6,290 nt of DNA, taken from the NCBI GenBank assembly GCA_017544185.1, contig JAFYEQ010000261.1:1-6290 (forward strand), given 5' to 3'. Below the pieces are notes generated by a model. The model was given only the letters and a program-made list of their open reading frames with translations. It was not told the origin of the DNA and did not search any database. Shown one piece after another: positions 5,077-6,290 of this stretch. This DNA is from Oscillospiraceae bacterium (GTDB lineage: Bacteria; Bacillota; Clostridia; Oscillospirales; Ruminococcaceae). Position 1 is the first letter of the stretch. Each line of letters starts with the position of its first letter. Position numbers and translations under genes: made by a program.

Positions 5077-5565
5077 TCATCTAAGCATCAGCCTCATATC
5101 CACGATGAACATCAGCAGATACAGCCCTATGGATGCCCCTGCGGATATGAGCGCCGCGATCACGCTGCGCCTGTCCTTCCCGCCCCGGGTGAACAGGTAT
5201 AGATATGCTGCCGCCAGCAGCAGTACGGGTATGGCTGTGAGCCATGGCATATACAGCTCGGGACGGCGGAATATGGACCATATGTATATGAACGCCAGAT
5301 GGCATACCAGCCCTGCCGCACATGTGCCGATCAGCGGTATGTCCCGCTTCAGCAGAGCGGAGGCCGCAGTATCGGTCCATATGCTGATACACAGCGACAG
5401 TACCGCAAGGAGGATATTGCTGCCCACCGCCGATACCAGGAACAGTGAGTACATCGGCAGCGGCTCTATCAGCGCGATGATGATCCATATCAAAGCTGCG
5501 GCGGCCAGCGTCACGGTGAGCTTGACCTTCGTCCGCAGCGGTATCTCTGTCATGAGTATGCTCAT
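5077..5565 (-). CDS. Five-helix integral membrane protein, unknown function
   Basis: This 162-residue protein starts MSILMTEIPLRTKVKLTVTL. It has hydrophobic segments at about 16-33, 39-63, 76-98, 107-125 and 134-156, with short charged links (LLKRD, FRRPE, RGGKDRR). The positive charges place the N-terminus and the 127-133 loop in the cytoplasm. I do not recognise the family and see no catalytic motif. The frame is open back to 5676, but the promoter -10 box at 5606-5611 lies inside that extension, so the start must be downstream. ATG at 5565 has AGGGGGG 3 bases upstream, and ATG at 5553 is the alternative. It is divergent from the plus-strand gene at 5889. The only possible terminator-like element after it is the heptamer hairpin. 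Confidence 0.78.
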   Translation of the reverse strand: MSILMTEIPLRTKVKLTVTLAAAALIWIIIALIEPLPMYSLFLVSAVGSNILLAVLSLCISIWTDTAASALLKRDIPLIGTCAAGLVCHLAFIYIWSIFRRPELYMPWLTAIPVLLLAAAYLYLFTRGGKDRRSVIAALISAGASIGLYLLMFIVDMRLMLR

Positions 5566-5605
5566 AGGCCCCCCTGTAAGGATCGAGTAGGATGATGCAG
5601 TATTG

Positions 5606-5634
5606 ATTATACCACATCCGTCCCCATAAAGCAA
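5606..5634 (-). promoter_or_regulatory. Promoter of the five-helix membrane protein gene
   Basis: On the minus strand, TTGCTT (5629-5634), a 17-base spacer ending TGTGG, and TATAAT (5606-5611) are present. The TGG before the -10 gives an extended -10 (TGnTATAAT). Transcription should start near 5599, 34 bases before the chosen ATG, and this rules out the longer reading frame. Confidence 0.82.
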
Positions 5635-5643
5635 GATGATACG

Positions 5644-5671
5644 AAAAAAAAGCCTGCGGCTCCCGGCAGGC
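5644..5671 (-). terminator. Rho-independent terminator with no visible gene in front
   Basis: On the minus strand, GCCTGC (5671-5666) and GCAGGC (5657-5652) form a six-pair, GC-rich stem with an 8-base loop, followed by eight U residues (5651-5644). The form is standard. No coding region precedes it on this strand: the next gene to the right is on the plus strand. It therefore ends a non-coding transcript or acts as an attenuator before the gene at 5565. Confidence 0.85.
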
Positions 5672-5752
5672 GGCATCCACCAGCAGAGACTACCCCCGTG
5701 ACAACGGCTGAGATACGTGCTTCGGGGCCTTTATCGCCGCACCCAAAAATTT

Positions 5753-5771
5753 TTTGAAATATCCTTTCAAA
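5753..5771. promoter_or_regulatory. Inverted repeat just upstream of the plus-strand promoter
   Basis: TTTGAAA (5753-5759) and TTTCAAA (5765-5771) are perfect inverted copies separated by 5 bases. The element ends 5 bases before the -35 box at 5777. The position suits an activator site, or simply an AT-rich UP element. The low complexity makes chance likely. Confidence 0.35.
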
Positions 5772-5776
5772 TACTC

Positions 5777-5805
5777 TTGACATTCAATACTTTATGTAGT
5801 ATAAT
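5777..5805 (+). promoter_or_regulatory. Consensus promoter of the plus-strand membrane protein gene
   Basis: TTGACA (5777-5782), a 17-base spacer and TATAAT (5800-5805) match sigma-A consensus exactly. Transcription should start near 5812 and give a 77-base AT-rich leader before the ATG. The -10 box overlaps the proposed minus-strand -10, so the two promoters would interfere. Confidence 0.9.
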
Positions 5806-5888
5806 AAATTAGTATCTTTTTGAAAATTTATGAATTGCACTTATTATATGGGGATCAACTACCATAAAGTCTGAAAGGATCTGACAAT

Positions 5889-6290
5889 ATGGCTCGTAAA
5901 TTCGTTCTCGATGAGGACTCGATAAGGTCAAAGAACAATGCCATCGCCAACAGACAGGGCCCTCTCAAGAAGAAAGCATCGTGGTTCGTATACTTCATCG
6001 TACTGATAGTGGCTGTTATCGCGAGGTTCATACAGCTCACCACCAACTACGACTACAACAAGGGGCGGTATCTCAACTCCAACCCGTTGCTGAACTATAC
6101 GCTGCTGATACTGGTGGCAGGCTTTGCAGTGATAGCCTTCGTGCTGATCACGGGATCTGCCCGGGACAAGGTCACAAAGTCGGTCGTCCTGATAAATCCA
6201 TGGCGCCTGAGGTATGATAAGCTCTCCAAGAAGATACCTACCTCCGCAGGATATGCATCAGTCGCAATGGTGGTACTGTTCGTCATCGAC
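5889..6290 (+). CDS. Multi-pass membrane protein, N-terminal part (runs off right edge)
   Basis: The frame is open from ATG at 5889 to the end of the window, 134 residues. It starts MARKFVLDEDSIRSKNNAIA, followed by a basic patch KKK at 27-29. Hydrophobic segments lie at about 32-50, 70-90 and from 121 onward. The basic N-terminal tail suggests it is cytoplasmic. The loop 51-69 is rich in Asn and Tyr (TTNYDYNKGRYLNSN). AAAGGA at 5874-5879, 9 bases upstream, and the consensus promoter support the start. I do not recognise the family. With a perfect promoter and divergent position, it probably begins its own transcript. Confidence 0.8.
   Translation, partial: MARKFVLDEDSIRSKNNAIANRQGPLKKKASWFVYFIVLIVAVIARFIQLTTNYDYNKGRYLNSNPLLNYTLLILVAGFAVIAFVLITGSARDKVTKSVVLINPWRLRYDKLSKKIPTSAGYASVAMVVLFVID

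Larger units (their letters stand above)
5644..5791 (-). ncRNA. Candidate small RNA or regulatory leader (minus strand)
   Basis: The terminator at 5644-5671 implies a transcript from the right. A weak promoter, TTTTCA (5821-5826), 17 bases and TATACT (5798-5803), would start it near 5791 and give about 148 bases. The region 5672-5750 is GC-rich within AT-rich flanks. GCGGC (5740-5736) could pair with GCCGC (5674-5670), which overlaps the terminator's first arm by two bases and so might compete with it. I tried to match riboswitch classes (TPP, FMN, c-di-GMP, ZTP, THF, yybP) and T-boxes by eye and none fits. The 5' end is only a guess. Confidence 0.4.
5566..5888. other. 323-bp divergent spacer without a convincing gene
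   Basis: The spacer holds, from left to right: the promoter of the membrane-protein gene (5606-5634), a minus-strand terminator (5644-5671), a GC-rich stretch with possible RNA structure (5672-5750), an AT-rich inverted repeat (5753-5771), and the consensus promoter and leader of the plus-strand gene (5777-5888). No reading frame here has both a plausible start site and protein-like composition. Confidence 0.75.

Noticed and set aside
5566..5676. Longer N-terminus for the five-helix membrane protein
   Set aside because: The extra codons cover a terminator stem and the promoter -35 and -10 boxes and have no Shine-Dalgarno, so they are very unlikely to be translated.
5081..5680. 199-residue minus-strand frame overlapping the five-helix protein
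   Set aside because: Its product is rich in His, Arg and Cys without membrane segments or domains, and its start lies upstream of the mapped promoter. The other frame gives clean transmembrane helices.
5695..5735. TPP-riboswitch-like ACGGCTGAGATA on the plus strand
   Set aside because: The CTGAGA at 5708-5713 is not followed by the conserved CTGGATAAT/GCGNAGGGA region, and no thiamin gene is nearby.

Overview
The window looks like chromosomal DNA of a plant-fibre-degrading Clostridia member, probably Ruminococcus or another Oscillospiraceae. This rests on strong AGGAGG-type ribosome binding sites, consensus sigma-A promoters (TTGACA-N17-TATAAT), frequent ATA isoleucine codons at roughly even base composition, a secreted CBM35-GH26 mannanase, and many small membrane or secreted proteins of unknown role. 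The genus is an inference; no rRNA or marker gene fixes it.

Layout from left to right. Every gene but the last is on the minus strand. (1) 3-182 is the N-terminal part of an AIM24/TIGR00266-family protein running off the left edge, with a perfect promoter at 251-279. (2) 183-402 is intergenic, holding that promoter, an imperfect 15-bp hairpin and a rho-independent terminator. (3) 403-1155 is a CPBP-family intramembrane protease gene with a TTG start and its own promoter. (4) 1156-1419 holds that promoter, a palindromic repeat and part of a heptamer repeat. (5) 4790 down to about 1420 is a same-strand run: rsmE (16S rRNA m3U1498 methyltransferase), a 49-residue single-pass membrane protein, a 160-residue exported protein of unknown function, a 20-bp tandem repeat array, the GH26 mannanase, and a short lipoprotein gene that appears frameshifted and ends inside repeat DNA. 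(6) 4802-5076 is a repeat-rich spacer with two heptanucleotide arrays and a possible pseudoknot. (7) 5077-5565 encodes a five-helix membrane protein with its own promoter. (8) 5566-5888 is a divergent spacer with a minus-strand terminator that ends no visible gene, so it may belong to a small RNA or leader, and a consensus plus-strand promoter. (9) 5889-6290 is the start of a plus-strand membrane protein running off the right edge.

The genes do not form one obvious pathway. The most coherent unit is the exported group 3816-1420 (exported protein, mannanase, lipoprotein), which may serve polysaccharide use outside the cell. rsmE is housekeeping and may only share a transcript with it. No defence system, transposase, CRISPR array or tRNA/rRNA was found. 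The unusual content is in the spacers: two kinds of short-period tandem repeat, a palindromic repeat in two copies, and a possible unannotated RNA near 5644-5791.
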